NCBI GenBank assembly: GCA_964036295.1
Contig: OZ038468.1
Coordinates: 18,751,183 to 18,815,182 of the forward strand
Source of the DNA: Plumapathes pennacea
Lineage: Eukaryota > Cnidaria > Anthozoa > Antipatharia > Myriopathidae
Direction: 5' to 3'
DNA: 64,000 nucleotides
Shown here: positions 52,148 through 64,000 of the stretch, in pieces
Layout: the number at the start of each line of letters is the position of its first letter
How positions within the stretch are numbered: the first letter of the stretch is position 1
Made by a program: the position numbers and the translations under genes
Notes under the pieces: generated by a model
Databases searched by the model: none
Told to the model about the DNA's origin: nothing
What the model saw: only the letters and a program-made list of their open reading frames with translations

Positions 52148-53979
52148 ATATGCCATCGCATATGATGGCATGCTAATACTTGCTAATACTTGTGGGAACT
52201 AGATTCAGACTGAAACCAGATAAATCGTAAATCTGGCATAGAGACCAATGGAAGATGCCATGCATTAACAAAAGCCAAGGTCCACAATGAACTTAGGGCT
52301 TGAAACAGTTTGCAAAGAGTATTAATTTGCGGAAATCATTATTTGAACAATGCGCGATACATCATGTTTTTACAAGTTGAGTTACAAGCTTGGACACACT
52401 CACCTTCGACTTTCACCGACAATTTCATTGAACACCCACTCCCACGCGTTCATCTTCAATGTACGAATTCCGGAAATGACGTCAGAAACTATGCGCAAGC
52501 GCGTGTCTGTCAATAGCGTGGTTTTTTGTCGCAGTTGCTGTAGCAACGGTTTCATCGAACCCTGGAAAATCCAAACGAGTAGGACAAAAGTCATGCCCAC
52601 GACAGCCTCAGCTGCCACAAGTCGCCACAAAACCAACGCGATTAGCAGCAACTCTAATGATCCAGTGACGGCAAGAGGAATGTAGTGACAACCGCAGAAG
52701 ACTGGTTCGAGGTCCTTGGAAACGAGGTTGATGACGTGGGCGGAAGTGAGTTGGCCTAACCTGCCAGCTCGCAGGGAAGTGAGAACCTGGAGGTTGGAGT
52801 CGAAAAATGTCATGGATTTGAATCATGCATCTCTCGTGTTAGGTTCACGTGACACCGTGGAAATACGCTTTTTGAGCGTGCGATCAGCTTATTTTTGTCT
52901 CAGCGTTCATTGCACAAAACTGCAGGGAACCTAAGGCGGCGACGGCATGGCAACATGGGAGCCAATAAATTCTTTTCTCCGTATTTTTTGTAATCTTTTC
53001 TATTCTTAGGTTTCTCAATTTTTCCGGTGAGTTCTCGAAATATCGTCTACAGCCTGACAACTACTTGAAATAGAAGCGTTTGAAGTCGCACGCGAGAGCA
53101 CGACGACGTCGAGATCTGGTCAATTTCACATATTCACGTGCGTCTTTTTTTATTCTACAGTTTTTTTGACGAGATTGCAATCGTCTTCGGTTCTTTCTAA
53201 GCTCCATAACAATACAAAAGCAAAATGGTCTATTCTCACTGTGAAATTCTCGTTTCTAAACAAATCCCGGAGATAAAGTAGTAAAACAATTTATAGCGAA
53301 ACAAATCGCAAATATTTCCTGATGGGGCTCTGTGAGTGAACTCTCGGTCAACCACAAGCGCAAAACGTCAGAAAAACAGCTACATGCCCGACCTGTCAAT
53401 TTTTGACAGCAAATATGTACACTCAAAGAAATAGAGAAAAAAACCTACCTTTCTGTAAACCAGTCCGGTAAGGGCAGTGCTGAAGTGCGCTCCCGTCACA
53501 CCAGCTGTGTAGTAAAAACTTGACTTCAGGAACGCCGCCATTACTCCGGTCACTGTAAGCCCAGCGATATACAAGCAAATCCGGCGGAAGTCCACCACAT
53601 CACTGTTCATCTCACGCAGTAAAAAGTTCAGTAAAACCGGTTGGGAAACTCGAAGGAACGATAGCAAGACCAGTGAACACGCGTGATAAGCGTACTCTCG
53701 CGCGCTCAAGAGACGCACTAGAGACTTCCATACCTGTGGGTTTTTCGAATGCTTTGTTTCTTCGGTCCAGAGTTCTTGAATTTGTTCGGTGATGTCCTGA
53801 GACTTCCGTTGGTTCACTGCCGCAAACAGGTCTGTCTCGTCTAGCGGCCTGACCGTGCCCAAAGCAAATATTCCTGAAAGCCATGTAAACAAGGCACGAC
53901 TGAAGAGCCCCGGGGAAAAATTCTTGCCTTCTACGTCATTCTTTATCGACGGAATTTTACTGTAGGCAGGGGAGTTCAT
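47751..53979 (-). CDS. ABCC/MRP-type full ABC transporter, tandem copy 3
   Basis: Exons 53449-53979, 52404-52786, 51718-52034, 50584-51522, 49596-50166, 49384-49520, 48815-49063 and 47751-48415 give 1263 residues. It is the most diverged copy in TMD1 and in the start of NBD1 (VLPTKTPQKNPLHTPS linker), but it retains GAVGSGK, LSGGQ, IYLLDD, GRTGAGK, FSVGE, VVLDE and IAHR. The start at 53979 (MNSPAYSKIP) is chosen by alignment with copies 1 and 2; an in-frame upstream ATG at 54177 would add 66 residues with no counterpart, so I disfavour it. Exon 7 has a consensus GTAAAG donor, unlike its siblings. Intron 4 (50167-50583) has no in-frame stop and is 417 nt long, so its retention would insert 139 hydrophobic Phe/Leu/Val/Ser-rich residues. 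Substrate unknown. Confidence 0.91.
48484..48533. repeat. Perfect-stem inverted repeat in ABCC copy 3 intron 7
   Basis: TTGCAACTTGTCTTGCAACG at the left and CATTGCAAGACAAGTTGCAA at the right form an almost perfect hairpin with a very short loop. Similar GTTGCAAGTTGCAA motifs and a poly-G run (about 48650-48665) follow, so it may be part of a degraded mobile element. Confidence 0.7.
52117..52146. repeat. Poly-A homopolymer in ABCC copy 3 intron 2
   Basis: About 29 consecutive A on the plus strand (poly-T on the gene strand). It has no obvious target duplication or upstream SINE body. Confidence 0.9.
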
Positions 53980-54629
53980 ATTGGAACACTTTCGCACCTT
54001 CTTCGAAGGAGATGCAGCTCGTGGAACTGCACGTGTATTGGAATGGAGCGGACGCATGGCTGTCAAATGGAACATGAATAATTTGCAGATTGATTGCAGG
54101 AGCTGGGCGGGTCCCGTATGCAAATTACACGCAATAAAAAGTTTAAAAACCACGACCAAAGAAACGTGTCGATTCACGGAAAATCACCTGCACAGATGTT
54201 TCAAACCGCAGTTGACTATAATTCGCGAAAATTGTATTCGATTGCTGTCGCGATGTTTAAGCTTGCTTTGCACGTCACAATTGCCAGTTTCTTGTTGCAC
54301 AGAATTTGAACCACGAACCAATTCGAACCAATTGTTACGTCACAATTGCCAGTTTCTTGCTGCATAGAATTTGAAGCTGTTTTATTTTTTTATTTTTTTA
54401 CATCTGGTAAACGCAAAGTTAGAGCAGTAGACGAGCTAGAAATTGGCTTTAGCTCCCAACACGAACAAACTAAAGAAAAAACACAATAGACAAAAAACCT
54501 TTTAGGTTAAACGAACAATATAAATCTTGTACGTCGCGTTGAGAATTTCAGCAGCTCAAGAGACTTTTTGCGTTTCTAGATTTCCCAATAAATTTTGTAG
54601 TTTCATTTCATCCTGCCAAATATCGACGT
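53980..54629. other. Compact spacer: ABCC copy 3 promoter and LRRC28 3' UTR
   Basis: Both genes are on the minus strand. TTTATT at 54381-54386 (AATAAA on the gene strand) is a likely LRRC28 polyadenylation signal 244 bp after its stop, leaving only about 380 bp for the promoter and 5' UTR of the third ABCC gene. A ~40-bp segment (GTCACAATTGCCAGTTTCTT onward) is tandemly duplicated at about 54275 and 54334. Confidence 0.5.
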
Positions 54630-57600
54630 TTAAAAAACCAATGCGGGCTGACGCTCAGCGCATGCGCACGCTGCACTTTCTACTCTCACTAAACAACCGT
54701 GAGAGCAGCAGCAATACACGAAAATGACGTCACTCAAGTCCTGTCCCTTGAGGCACTCCGCGCCCAGCGGGTCCATTCTCATGGCGATGGCCGCGCTTGT
54801 TAACATGGGGTATACCGCTGTGAAATAGGGACGCTGGCACTCGACACAGTGACCAGTTGGCGAGGTTACCAGGTGGACAAGCTCAGACGGTAAACTGTGG
54901 GGTTCTTCTTTCAATCCTGAATTCAAAGGAAACGATTAATAGCAGTAGCTATACTGTCTCATCTAATCAGAGGGACAAACTTCGCTTCCCGATTACAGCT
55001 TACGCGGCCGCACGGTTTAAAAACGTATTTCCGCGGTGTCCCATAAACCGGACGTCATCTCAAGGCTAAAAATAGTACAGTTCGCTCACCGTCTCTGTAG
55101 ACAGCCCTCAAACACAAACCCAAGAGGGGTGGTACTGGGGTGTTGTTGGTGCCTATGAAGCGAGCGTGTCCAGGGATCACTTTTTGCAAGTCTGTGGCAA
55201 AAAATAGTGAAAAGTACATGTTAGATAATGAACACTGCAACTGATGCCAGAATAATTGGCTACCATCCAAGGAAACGTACTCACCTGGTTCAACATTATT
55301 TCTCTTCCTCGAACAACAGCTAAATTGAAGCAAGATTAGAAACAATTTGATCAGCAGAAATTCTAGACAGATCTCACATGAAAAGACAAAAAGATGACGA
55401 ACTCTTTTCTCCATCTTGCTAGCTTTCATAATTCACTTTAAACTAACTCTCTATCGGCTGTCAACTATCTTGAAAGGATTGAAAACATCCGTAAATTATG
55501 ACCACTGTGTCAGGTTAAACCTGTTTTAGTCTATGTATATATAAACCTGCTTATTACAAATTCAAACCTGTTTAGTCTGCATTCAATCCTGATTAGTCAA
55601 AACCTGTCAAGTTCAATTCAAACCTGTTTATTCCAATGGTCTTCAGATTTTTCATCCTTAACAAGGTTGCAGGTAAAATATCAAGGTTGCTGTTAGACTC
55701 CAACAGAAGAGACTCCAGCTCACACAGCATACCCATATCTTTAAAAATAAAACCAACAACACACAAAAACAAGAATAAGCATACTTTTCTGGTAGGATAG
55801 CCATTTGATTATGAAAGTTGTCTATGAAAGAAAAAGAATGAAGTTGACATGTCATGGCCTGTCAAGTTTGAATGCAGGCAAATTACAACCTTGAGAAATT
55901 GGTCTGTTCAATGCTTTACCATGTATGTAAGTACTTATTTCTTGCAGTTGCTCTAACATCCTTATTCCCAGGCTCTTTCCCCTCCCCCCTTCCCTGAGTG
56001 GCAGAGTAAGGGAAAGGAGCCTGGGAACAAGCAGATGCTTTTTTCATTGACGCAGCTTCTAAGCTTCTTGTGTCCCACCTTGTGGAAGAGAAAGTAGCTG
56101 ATTCCTGCTGATAGAGAATTCCTTCAGCTGTTGAAGTCTCGTGAACTCTTGTGGAATTACTTTGATTTGATTTCCATCAACTGCAAGGGTTTCCAAATGA
56201 GTACAATTGCCCAGTTCTCCCGGTAGCCATTGCAGCTGATTGTTCATGACATCAAGTACTCTTAACTGTTTAAGATTTCCAATCTCTGGCAAAGAAGAAG
56301 CATGGATTTAATAGAACTTACTGGTATTATGAAGAACATAAGCCCAGAAATTAAAACTCATGGCCTGTTTGTTGAACTACATGTTTGATTACTACAATGC
56401 AAGTATTTTCTTCATGTAATAACTCCAAGCATTCTAGTCCCATAGAAGCAGATTGTTTTCCTCTATAGATGTTACTGATTTCAGTCAGTCTTTCTGTATT
56501 TCTGTCTGTGTATCACTTCAGCCTGTCTGTCTGTCTGTCAGCAATCAACACAACTATCAATATCTCCATCATTCTGTAAATGCTAGCTGAGTTTGACTCA
56601 CCTTTAGGCAAACACTTGATTTCATTATTGGCTAAGTGCAGAAATGAGAGGGAGTGCAGACCACCAACAGATGCTGTTAGAACTTTGATGCAGTTGTTAC
56701 TGGCATCCAGTGATTGCAAACAACTCAGGTGGCAAATTTCTGTGAAAAGAAAAAGCAACTTTAGACGTTTCATTACTATCTAATGTTAATAGCAATATTG
56801 AAACTTGTTTTTAAGAAAATGACCCATTAAGTACCACACATACAGTATGAAAGTCCTTTGATGCATCACTCTGACTTTATAGAAAGTGTGAACTTCATAG
56901 GAATTGAGGAGAAATAACTGAATTATTGCAAAATAAATGCTGTTTTGCATCCTACCTGCAGGGAGTTCTTGAAGGATATTTGAATGCAAGTACCTAAAAA
57001 TATAATATGATGAGTTAATTAGAATGAACACAACTATTACAGCTTTATTGCTCGCGGCTGTGGTGAATATAAAAATGGAGTTTCTTTTTTTTACCTGGGT
57101 TGAGAATCAGCACACGGTGATTGGTTCATATTGTCACGTGATATGCAATGACGTAAATTGACTTCGCAAACAACTTGAGAGTTGGGCCGTTGAATTGCTT
57201 GTTACTTGTGTGTGAAAGTTAACTGCATCTGTTAAGTTATCTGTGTTGCTCAAGCTTTACATAGAGGCACACACAACAACGTGTATTGAGCAAGAACTGT
57301 CTTTTTAATGTTCATCTGCTGAGTACATACAGTTGACTGATGTATCGGTTATTGTAGACTGTCCATGGCATGCTGATCATTCTAAATATCACCATAGGAT
57401 TATGTTACGAATATGATATGATACTAAACAGTTATTGTTGTAATTGAACTGCCAAATGTCAAACTGTCACAGCATCCCATCCAAACTCAACACTGTTTGG
57501 TTCTGTGGAAAATGTGATGTTATAAAACAAGACAGACTAGTATTGAAGCGAAGGCTGGATTAATTGTGGCCTCTGATTAGAATTAAGTGTTCGAAGTCAA

Positions 57601-58592
57601 ACTGTCAAAATCGATTGTGCATAAAAAGACAAATCATGCCACTCAGGTTTACTCGGTAGCCGGGTCAGTTGCTAACCAATTCGCTTCTAAGCTCAAAATG
57701 CAGAGTCGCTCAACCGTTAAGAACCAAGTGTATGAGTGTTGTAATGATAAATTTATAGTTTAATCAGGTTTCATTTAAGCAAGGTGTCAAAAGCCAAGTT
57801 CTCTATACTGTGTGATAATTATTTCTGGTGAGAAACTGGAAGTCTCTCGGGAATTCCGCTCTTGTCCCTGCTTTCTATTTTAGTTTATTCTGCTCTTGAC
57901 CCAACTAACGCCTTGAGCTCACTGGCAGTGCCAGTCTAGTTGGTTGATATTTTCAACTCTGTACTTACAGTTCTACAAGTTGGGACAGTCTGCATATGTC
58001 CGATGGCTAATGGGAAAAATAAACATTTCAATTTATGATCCATAAAATAACATCACTGATAAACATAGTTTGTAACAAGCTATGGGATTCACAATTCTAA
58101 CATGTCAGAAGGACAAATATTTACAACCTCTCATTTATCCAGTGACGTACTACACGGTACATTGTACGTAATTGTGCAGATGATACAGTATTAAACTGTT
58201 AGCAGAATCTCGATTTTAAACCTTCAGACTGAGGATTGATTAGTGGGAAAGTGTCATCAAGGGACCCAAAATTAGTTCGAGTTGGCGAGTTGTTGATGCC
58301 GAGATTCTATTGTTTGGTAACATGAAACGTACTGGCTACATCGCTGCATGACTTTATATATCAGCAACAGCTTCCCTCGTATAAATACTACACATCTATT
58401 CGTGTAGCCACAACAGTGCTGTTATAAATTTACCAGTTCTTTCAGCAGATTGCGTTTCAGAAACAACTTCTTCACTCCTGCGAAAGCCAAAAGCTCCTCG
58501 GGCAGTTCACAAAGGTTGCAGTAGTTGAGGTAGACATTGGTATGTCCCAGCGCTCTTGCTTCCAAAATCGCCTCTCGTGTGTCAGATGACAT
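54630..58592 (-). CDS. LRRC28: LRRC28 orthologue (leucine-rich repeat-containing protein 28)
   Basis: Nine coding exons: 58434-58592, 57969-58006, 56956-56993, 56602-56739, 56079-56285, 55624-55738, 55285-55319, 55090-55191, 54630-54916. Phases match throughout, giving 372 residues (human LRRC28 is about 367). Residues about 35-225 are a run of leucine-rich repeats (LVELYLHSNILQELP, LHLANNEIKCLPKEIGNL, LETLAVDGNQIKVIPQEF). The C-terminal part has the family-specific Cys-rich motif: GHCVECQRPYFTAVYP, then YCCCSHGCL, close to the vertebrate GHC..C..P.FT.VYP and YCCS..CL pattern. The function of this conserved cytosolic protein is poorly known. The start codon was chosen because MSSDTREAILEARALGHTNV leads directly into the LRRC28-like LNYCNL start. 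Exon 6 uses a weak GTTTGA donor lying within a short repeated sequence. Confidence 0.92.
57697..57845 (-). repeat. Dispersed repeat family, copy 4 (LRRC28 intron 2)
   Basis: CTCAAAATGCAGAGTCGCTC and TCAAAAGCCAAGTTCTCTAT followed by GGTGAGAAACTGGAAG match the order of motifs in the copy at 62413-62606. It is shorter and more diverged than the others. Confidence 0.5.
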
Positions 58593-58710
58593 TTCATAGC
58601 CGTGAAAAAAAGGTTTATGTTGAGACTGAACTTACACTTAGCTTGTAAATAACAAGAGCTTCGTTTTGCGACGAAATCGTCTGCCACCCGCTATTCCCGC
58701 CATATTGGAA

Positions 58711-59737
58711 TTAGTCCCAGGCTCCTAGGGTTTTAAACCAAAATTTTTTTGGTCTCTGAATCCAACTTAAATGCAGAAAGTAGGATCTTGAGGTAGTAAC
58801 TGATAGTATTCTGCCCTTTGAATTTGAAAATAAGTTTTAATCTTGGAGAAATTAACGGTCAAAGTTGGAGTTAGTTAAGGTTAGTCCCAGGCTCCTAGGG
58901 TTTTAAACCAAAAATTTTTTGGTCTCTGAATCCAACTTAAATGCAGAAAGTAGGATCTTGAGGTAGTAACTGATAGTATTCTGCCCTTTGAATTTGGAAA
59001 TAAGTTTTAATCTTGGAGAAATTAACGGTCAAAGTTGGAGTTAGTTAAGGTTTAAGTCCCAGGCTCCTAGGGTTTTAAACCAAAATTGTTTTGGTCTGTG
59101 AATCCAACTTAAATGCAGAAAGTAGGATCTTGAGGTAGTAACTGATAGTAATCTGCCCTTTGAATTTGGAAATAAGTTTTAATCTTGGATAAATTAACGG
59201 TCAAAGTTGGAGTTAGTTAAGGTTAGTCCCAGTCTCCTAGGGTTTTGAACCAAAAATCTTTTGGTCTGTGATTCCAACTTAAATGCAGAAAGTAGGATCT
59301 TGAGGTAGTAACTGATAGTAATCTGCCCTTTGAATTTGAAAATAAGTTTTATTCTTGGAGAAATTATTTGCCAAAGTTGCAGTTTGTTAAGATTAGTCCC
59401 AGTCTCCCAGGGTTTTAAACCAAAAATTTTTTGGTCTCTGAATCCAACTTAAATGCAGAAAGTAGGATCTTGAGGTAGTAACTGATAGTAATCTGCCCTT
59501 TGAATTTGAAAATAAGTTTTAATCTTGGAGAAATTATTCCTCAAAGTTGGAGTTTAAGTTAAGGTTAGTCCCAGTCTCCTAGGGCTTTGAACCAAAAATC
59601 TTTTGGTCTCTGAATCCAACCTAAATGCAGAAAGTAGGATATTGAGGTAGTAACTGATAGTAATCTGCCCTTTGAATTTGAAAATAAGTTTCAATCTTGG
59701 AGAAATTAACGGTCAAAGTTGGAGTTAGTTAAGGTGA
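58711..59737. repeat. Six tandem copies of a ~171-bp repeat upstream of LRRC28
   Basis: Units begin TTAGTCCCAGGCTCCTAGGG at about 58711, 58881, 59053, 59223, 59393 and 59565. Each contains GCAGAAAGTAGGATCTTGAG, GTAGTAACTGATAGTA and TTAACGGTCAAAGTTGGAGT. The copies are highly similar, differing by a few substitutions and 1-3-bp indels. The period is 170-172 bp. No open frame runs through the array. Confidence 0.95.
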
Positions 59738-60712
59738 GTCCGGTATTGCGTTGGTGACGTCATCAGTTCGTACGTTTGTTTATCTTGTTCAGAATCCGAT
59801 CACTGAGGTCAATATATTAACTTAAATTAACCTTAGAGCTTTCCTATTTGTTGCAATGCTTGACCGGTCCTTTCACCTGAAGTATATTGTCCTTTTTATA
59901 CTATCTACGACTTTCACGGAATGCAGCTGGCCCAGTACTAAGCGGCCGTTATGGCGATGAAATCACTCCAACAAGGACAAATTTGTTTTGCAATTTTCAC
60001 CACGGTGCAAGGAGGAAAGTGGTAGGTGCAAAAGCTCAGGAAGAGAAAAGCTATTGAACTGCAAACTCTAAAAATTTGTAGCTTAACTTTTGCTTCTGCG
60101 TCTTAACTTTTTTAAAAAAAACTCCGCCGGAAGCTGTGTTTCGCCACACAATTAAAAAATAAAGGGATTCAGTGGAGCGACACCCGCGCCAGTTTCCGCG
60201 GGAAAAAGCTTGCCTGCGCGGCCGCGCATGCACAGTGCGTTTGTCAGCTCTGTCGCCATATTGTTTCTGGATTTGAGGATCGCGGGCTCAGGTCTGATGC
60301 ATTAAAATTGGGCCCAATAAGATTGCTTAGCGAATCCAGACTAAGGGGTCGTTTACAGCTTCTCTTGCAAAGAAAGAGGGTTAAGTTGAAACATGAAGTA
60401 TTTTTGTGGAGCTCCTGTGTAATATTCCAACAAGAGATGCGGAAAAACACAAAAAAACCTCCCCTCGTCCCCAGGTTTACACGCGCGAGGAGAAGGGTTG
60501 AGGAGTACTCGTTCCAGTCTTCTTCTACGTCTTTCTGTTCAGCGGTGTACTCATTCGGTTTTCTTGACTGCACGTGTACATATGTTTTGCTGGCTCTGTT
60601 TTGATAATGCTTCTGACTTTCAAACAAACTGCATTTGTAAATCTTTGAAGAGAAGTATCGAAGACAACTCCGCGTTCACCGATCGCCTAAGCTAAGAGCC
60701 TGATCGATCAGG
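59738..60712. promoter_or_regulatory. Divergent promoter region of LRRC28 and ELP1
   Basis: This is the remaining gap between the LRRC28 array and the ELP1 start. A GC/CpG-rich stretch lies around 60178-60240 (TTTCCGCGGGAAAAAG, TGCGCGGCCGCGCATGC), a candidate core promoter. No TATA box is evident. The ELP1 5' UTR or transcription start is not determinable. Confidence 0.35.
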
Positions 60713-63700
60713 ATGAGGAATCTTGAGTTGTTACGTTGCCTTCCTGTGGTAGAGCTGGACGGAACTGCGAGTCCGTCATGTCTTACGGTAGACTGTGACA
60801 CTGGGACTGTGTACGTAGCCACCGATACAGGGATCACTGGGTTTTTACCGTCAAACCACCAGGTAAAGTAGGGCGAGTGCTGGATGATAACTGGAAATTG
60901 GATGCTAGCTAAAGGAGTGCTAAATTTGATGTATATTGACTAACTTTTAAATTAATCATTGTGATATATTTTAAATTCCAGGTGACCAGCTCAACTTCCC
61001 TGGTGTCTAATGGGTATCTTTTGCCTGATGGCAGTGCAAGAGTAATAGGAATTCAGCATCTGCCAGATCTTGAGTCAATTTGCATAGCCACATCATCAGG
61101 AGATGTTGTCCTCTTGAATACAGTAACTGACGAAGTAAGCATTTTTATACCTGCACAGTATGACTGTGACATATATAGTATACGTAACAGGGCTCAAAAT
61201 CACAAACCATGCTTGGGTTAGCTTATCCAGTCTCTTGAAGAGTAGCATCATCGTGCATTCAGCACTAAGTTAAATCTTTTTCTGAACTTAGCCAATGGTT
61301 GCCCAAAGATGAACAACCATTATTTGGTTGTCCCAGGATGTTTTTAGTTGTTCGGGACAGCTGAGCAACCAATAATTTCAAACCCTGTGTATAGTTGATG
61401 TGCATGTGGGTGTCAGAATTTCTGTATTGTATCTATCCTTTTTAGCTGATTATGCATCCATATTTTCTGCATGTTTGTTTTTTTCTTTCAGCTTGAATGT
61501 GTTGGAAGTGTAGATAGTGGATTGACTTGCATGGCATGGAGCCCAGACCAGGAGATTGTGGTTTTTTCAACAGGTACAGCCATGCTCCAATTAGTGCCCC
61601 TGAAAAATTGCTATATTTTTATAATTAAGCAACATTTTTCTTTCTTTACTTCCCACATCAAACAGAAAAAATGCTTTGAGTGCATTATATTTTCACTTCA
61701 ATCTTCTAAGTTGATTTTGACCAGCAATAAATACACAGTGGTTAACATTTTCCCACATGTTCATGTTACAGTACAGTACTTGCAGTAATGTAAAGTGCAG
61801 CATCATTTCTGATCAGACAAAGAAAAACATGGCCTGATCATATCAGTAATCAAGTGCCCATTCTCCTGGTCCTAATTGTCAACTTAAATTATTTTTTTAG
61901 GAGATGTACTGCACATGTTGTTATTTGCCCTAAATACGTACAACATGTTTTGAATTATTCACTTGATCATTTAAAACACTGAACATACAGTGATATCATG
62001 CTGTTACATTTTTTTGTGATACTTTACAGGGGCTGATACATTGATCATGATGTCAAAAGACTTTGACCCCATTTCTGAATTTTCAGTCCATTCAGAAGAG
62101 TTTGGGACCGGTAAGTTGGATTTTTGGATTTTTATATTATCCTGGTTAGTTCTCAGTACAATGAGTCTGCTATTTGTGGACTACAGTATGAGAACTGATC
62201 CTTTCCAGGAGTCACTGTTTTGTTTAGCATGCACTATATTAAGATAGTTTGGGTACGCTGTGGTTTAGAATAATGAACTTTTACCAAGCCGTAGTTGAGA
62301 ATGTGCTTATATCATACTATTGCCAGAGAAGCCTGTCAATGTTGGTTGGGGCAAGAAAGAGACCCAGTTCCATGGCTCTGCAGGGAAACCAACCACTGAA
62401 ACTCTGAAGGATGTGGTAAGCTCAAAATGCAGATTCTCTCGACCTTTTAAAAAGAAAGTATAATTATGAGTGATACAGTGAGAATTGATGGTTTCACCAC
62501 CTTTCATATATACAAGTTATCAAAAGCCAAGTTCTCCTTTCTGTATCATAAATCTCTGGTGAGAAACTGAAGGAGAAAATTGAATTTGATCACTCTTGGG
62601 AGGTATATGCTGTAAATTCCTTAGCTGGGTTGGTCTTATGTCTATCATGGTGTGAGAGATGGATTATCTCTGAATTGCACTGTGAGGTTTATTCCTTTCA
62701 CTGACCTGAGCTCATAAAACAAATTCATCCAGTGATTTGAGAATAAAATGACTGATGTACAGCATAATGAGATAAATTAGTATTTTACTGTTCTTTTTCC
62801 TGAAAGGAACTTAGCCCAGCTTTTGCCTGGGATGACAGAAGATGTCGCCTTAGCTGGAGAGGCGATGGACAGTTTTTTGTTGCAAGCGTAATAGATCCAG
62901 AGACAGGTAAACTAATGCATTATATTGAATTATACATTGAGTAGTCATTGAGCGTCAAATTTTGTAGATATTTCTCACATTCCTCACATTCCCTTGATGT
63001 TCCTGTAGTTGGCAGCCATTAGAGTCTAAATTTAACTTTAACTGCTCACTTACAGTATAAGTAGTGACACTGGCTCTTCTGTGCTTTTGCCTGTTTGCAT
63101 GCCTGCAGTTCTGTATGTACAGCAACATATTTTTCTTGCATTGTAGTAGTGAATTAATGGCCACTTTTCCCAAATTGGTTGAATCAAAGTTGTTTGCATT
63201 GTTTTGACCAAAAGGAGCCAGAAAACTGTGTACATGGAGCCGTGAGGGTGTACTGACTTCAACGAGTGAGAAGGTTCAGGGTTTGGAGCAACCCTTGTGT
63301 TGGAAGTAAGAAAGTTTTCTGATTCTGGCCTGTTTTATATATTTACACATCCACATTTTATTTTTGACAACTTTGAAACTGTTATAACATGCTTTGGGAG
63401 TTTTAGTTTGATTTTACACCTCTGACATTGAGTAAAAAATGAATCTGTAATCTGGTTGTGGTCACTTTAAAAAATGCTTTTATATTTCTGGATACTATCT
63501 CACTCCTGCATAGCATAGCTTGTAACCAGCACTTTATTCTGGGTCATTAAAATGTACTTTATCTTATTCTGTACAGACCTTCTGGTAGTTTGATTGCCAG
63601 CACTCAGCGGAGGCCCCACAGGCATGAAGTTGTCTTTTTTGAGAAGAACGGCCTCAGACATGGAGAATTCACCTTACCATTTGAGCGAATGGAGGTTGAG

Positions 63701-63925
63701 GTAAAATTAGGATGACCTTTAGAGCCCAGTTGTTCAAGGAATGATTGGACAGAGAGTACAGTACAGTAATACTGGATTCAGGTTTTCATTTTGTTGTTTC
63801 GTTTGTTTTGTTTCAGGTTGTAGAAGTGATGTGGAATAGCAGTTCTTCTGTGCTGGCAGTTTGGGTTCGTGATCTCCCCCCTCAAGATAAATCACATAAA
63901 GAGGACTTTATTCCCAAGTCACAAG
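60713..63925 (+). CDS. ELP1: ELP1 (elongator complex protein 1, IKAP), N-terminal exons; runs off the window
   Basis: Exons 60713-60862, 60982-61134, 61492-61573, 62030-62110, 62327-62415, 62807-62906, 63215-63305, 63577-63700 and 63817-63925 join in phase (326 residues). The protein starts [15 protein letters not shown], as in ELP1 (MRNLKLFR). It continues with [75 protein letters not shown] and [18 protein letters not shown], a near-collinear match to the N-terminal WD40 beta-propeller of ELP1. Full-length ELP1 is about 1330 residues, so only the first quarter is here. Known role: scaffold of the Elongator complex needed for wobble-uridine tRNA modification. The last donor (63926, CAAG|GTGTTT) is moderate. 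A dispersed-repeat copy lies just after the exon 5 donor. Confidence 0.94.
62413..62606 (-). repeat. Dispersed repeat family, copy 5 (ELP1 intron 5)
   Basis: It starts at the exon 5 donor with AAGCTCAAAATGCAGATTCT, continues CTTTTAAAAAGAAAGTATAA and ATCAAAAGCCAAGTTCTCCT, and ends TTTGATCACTCTTGGGAGG. It is the reverse orientation of the copies at 2806 and 11140. The insertion lies within a few bases of the splice donor. Confidence 0.65.
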
Positions 63926-64000
63926 GTGTTTGTTCAAGTTTTACTTTCTTTAAAGCCATAAGTGTCTAGATTTTTTTGTTTGCCTGTACAAAATGCAGGA

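Noticed and set aside
54177..54178. Upstream start for ABCC copy 3 (ATG at 54177, 66 extra residues)
   Set aside because: The extension has no counterpart in copies 1 and 2, and their conserved start (M-x-x-P-x-Y-S-K) aligns to 53979. Kept only as an alternative.
58472..58687. Alternative minus-strand frame with several Met codons at LRRC28 exon 1
   Set aside because: It is out of frame with the LRR sequence; the ATG at 58592 gives an N-terminus that aligns with LRRC28.

Overview
The window is animal nuclear DNA: genes are split into short exons with GT-AG introns and dotted with small palindromic transposons, poly-T/poly-C tracts and trinucleotide microsatellites. The protein set (thrombospondin/netrin-module matrix protein, LamG-PAN secreted proteins, perilipins, an expanded ABCC family, LRRC28, ELP1) and the repeat style suggest a cnidarian, probably an anthozoan such as a stony coral; the species assignment is inference. 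All gene models were built by hand from splice sites, reading-phase continuity and comparison between paralogues inside the window.

Layout, left to right. (1) 439-13944 (+): 3' part of a very large ADAMTS-like secreted protein: cysteine-rich, spacer and TSP1 modules, then a Ser/Thr-rich mucin-like region dominated by one 5.46-kb exon, then two netrin-like (NTR/C345C) modules. (2) 16041-22267 (+): two tandem copies of a small secreted LamG-PAN protein gene; the first has a nonsense codon just before the PAN exon. (3) 23343-29336 (+): two tandem perilipin-family genes (lipid-droplet coat proteins); the second lacks one internal exon. (4) 29668-53979 (-): three intact tandem ABCC/MRP-type full transporters of 1263-1266 residues with identical 8-exon architecture, plus a degenerate 5' remnant of a further copy. 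(5) 54630-58592 (-): a complete LRRC28 orthologue in 9 coding exons. (6) 60713 to beyond the window (+): the first nine coding exons of ELP1, the elongator scaffold. LRRC28 and ELP1 are divergent and separated by about 2.1 kb that holds six copies of a ~171-bp tandem repeat.

The block is mainly a record of local tandem duplication (LamG-PAN x2, perilipin x2, ABCC x3 plus remnant) followed by decay, exon loss and mobile-element insertion. No operon-like logic links the families. The perilipins (lipid storage) and ABCC pumps (export of organic anions and conjugates) are adjacent, but a shared function would be speculation. No wholly new system was recognised; the most unusual items are the giant mucin exon of the ADAMTS-like gene, a ~400-bp TAA microsatellite abutting a splice acceptor in the middle ABCC gene, a frame-preserving stop-free intron in the third ABCC gene, and an orphan promoter/first-exon copy between ABCC genes.
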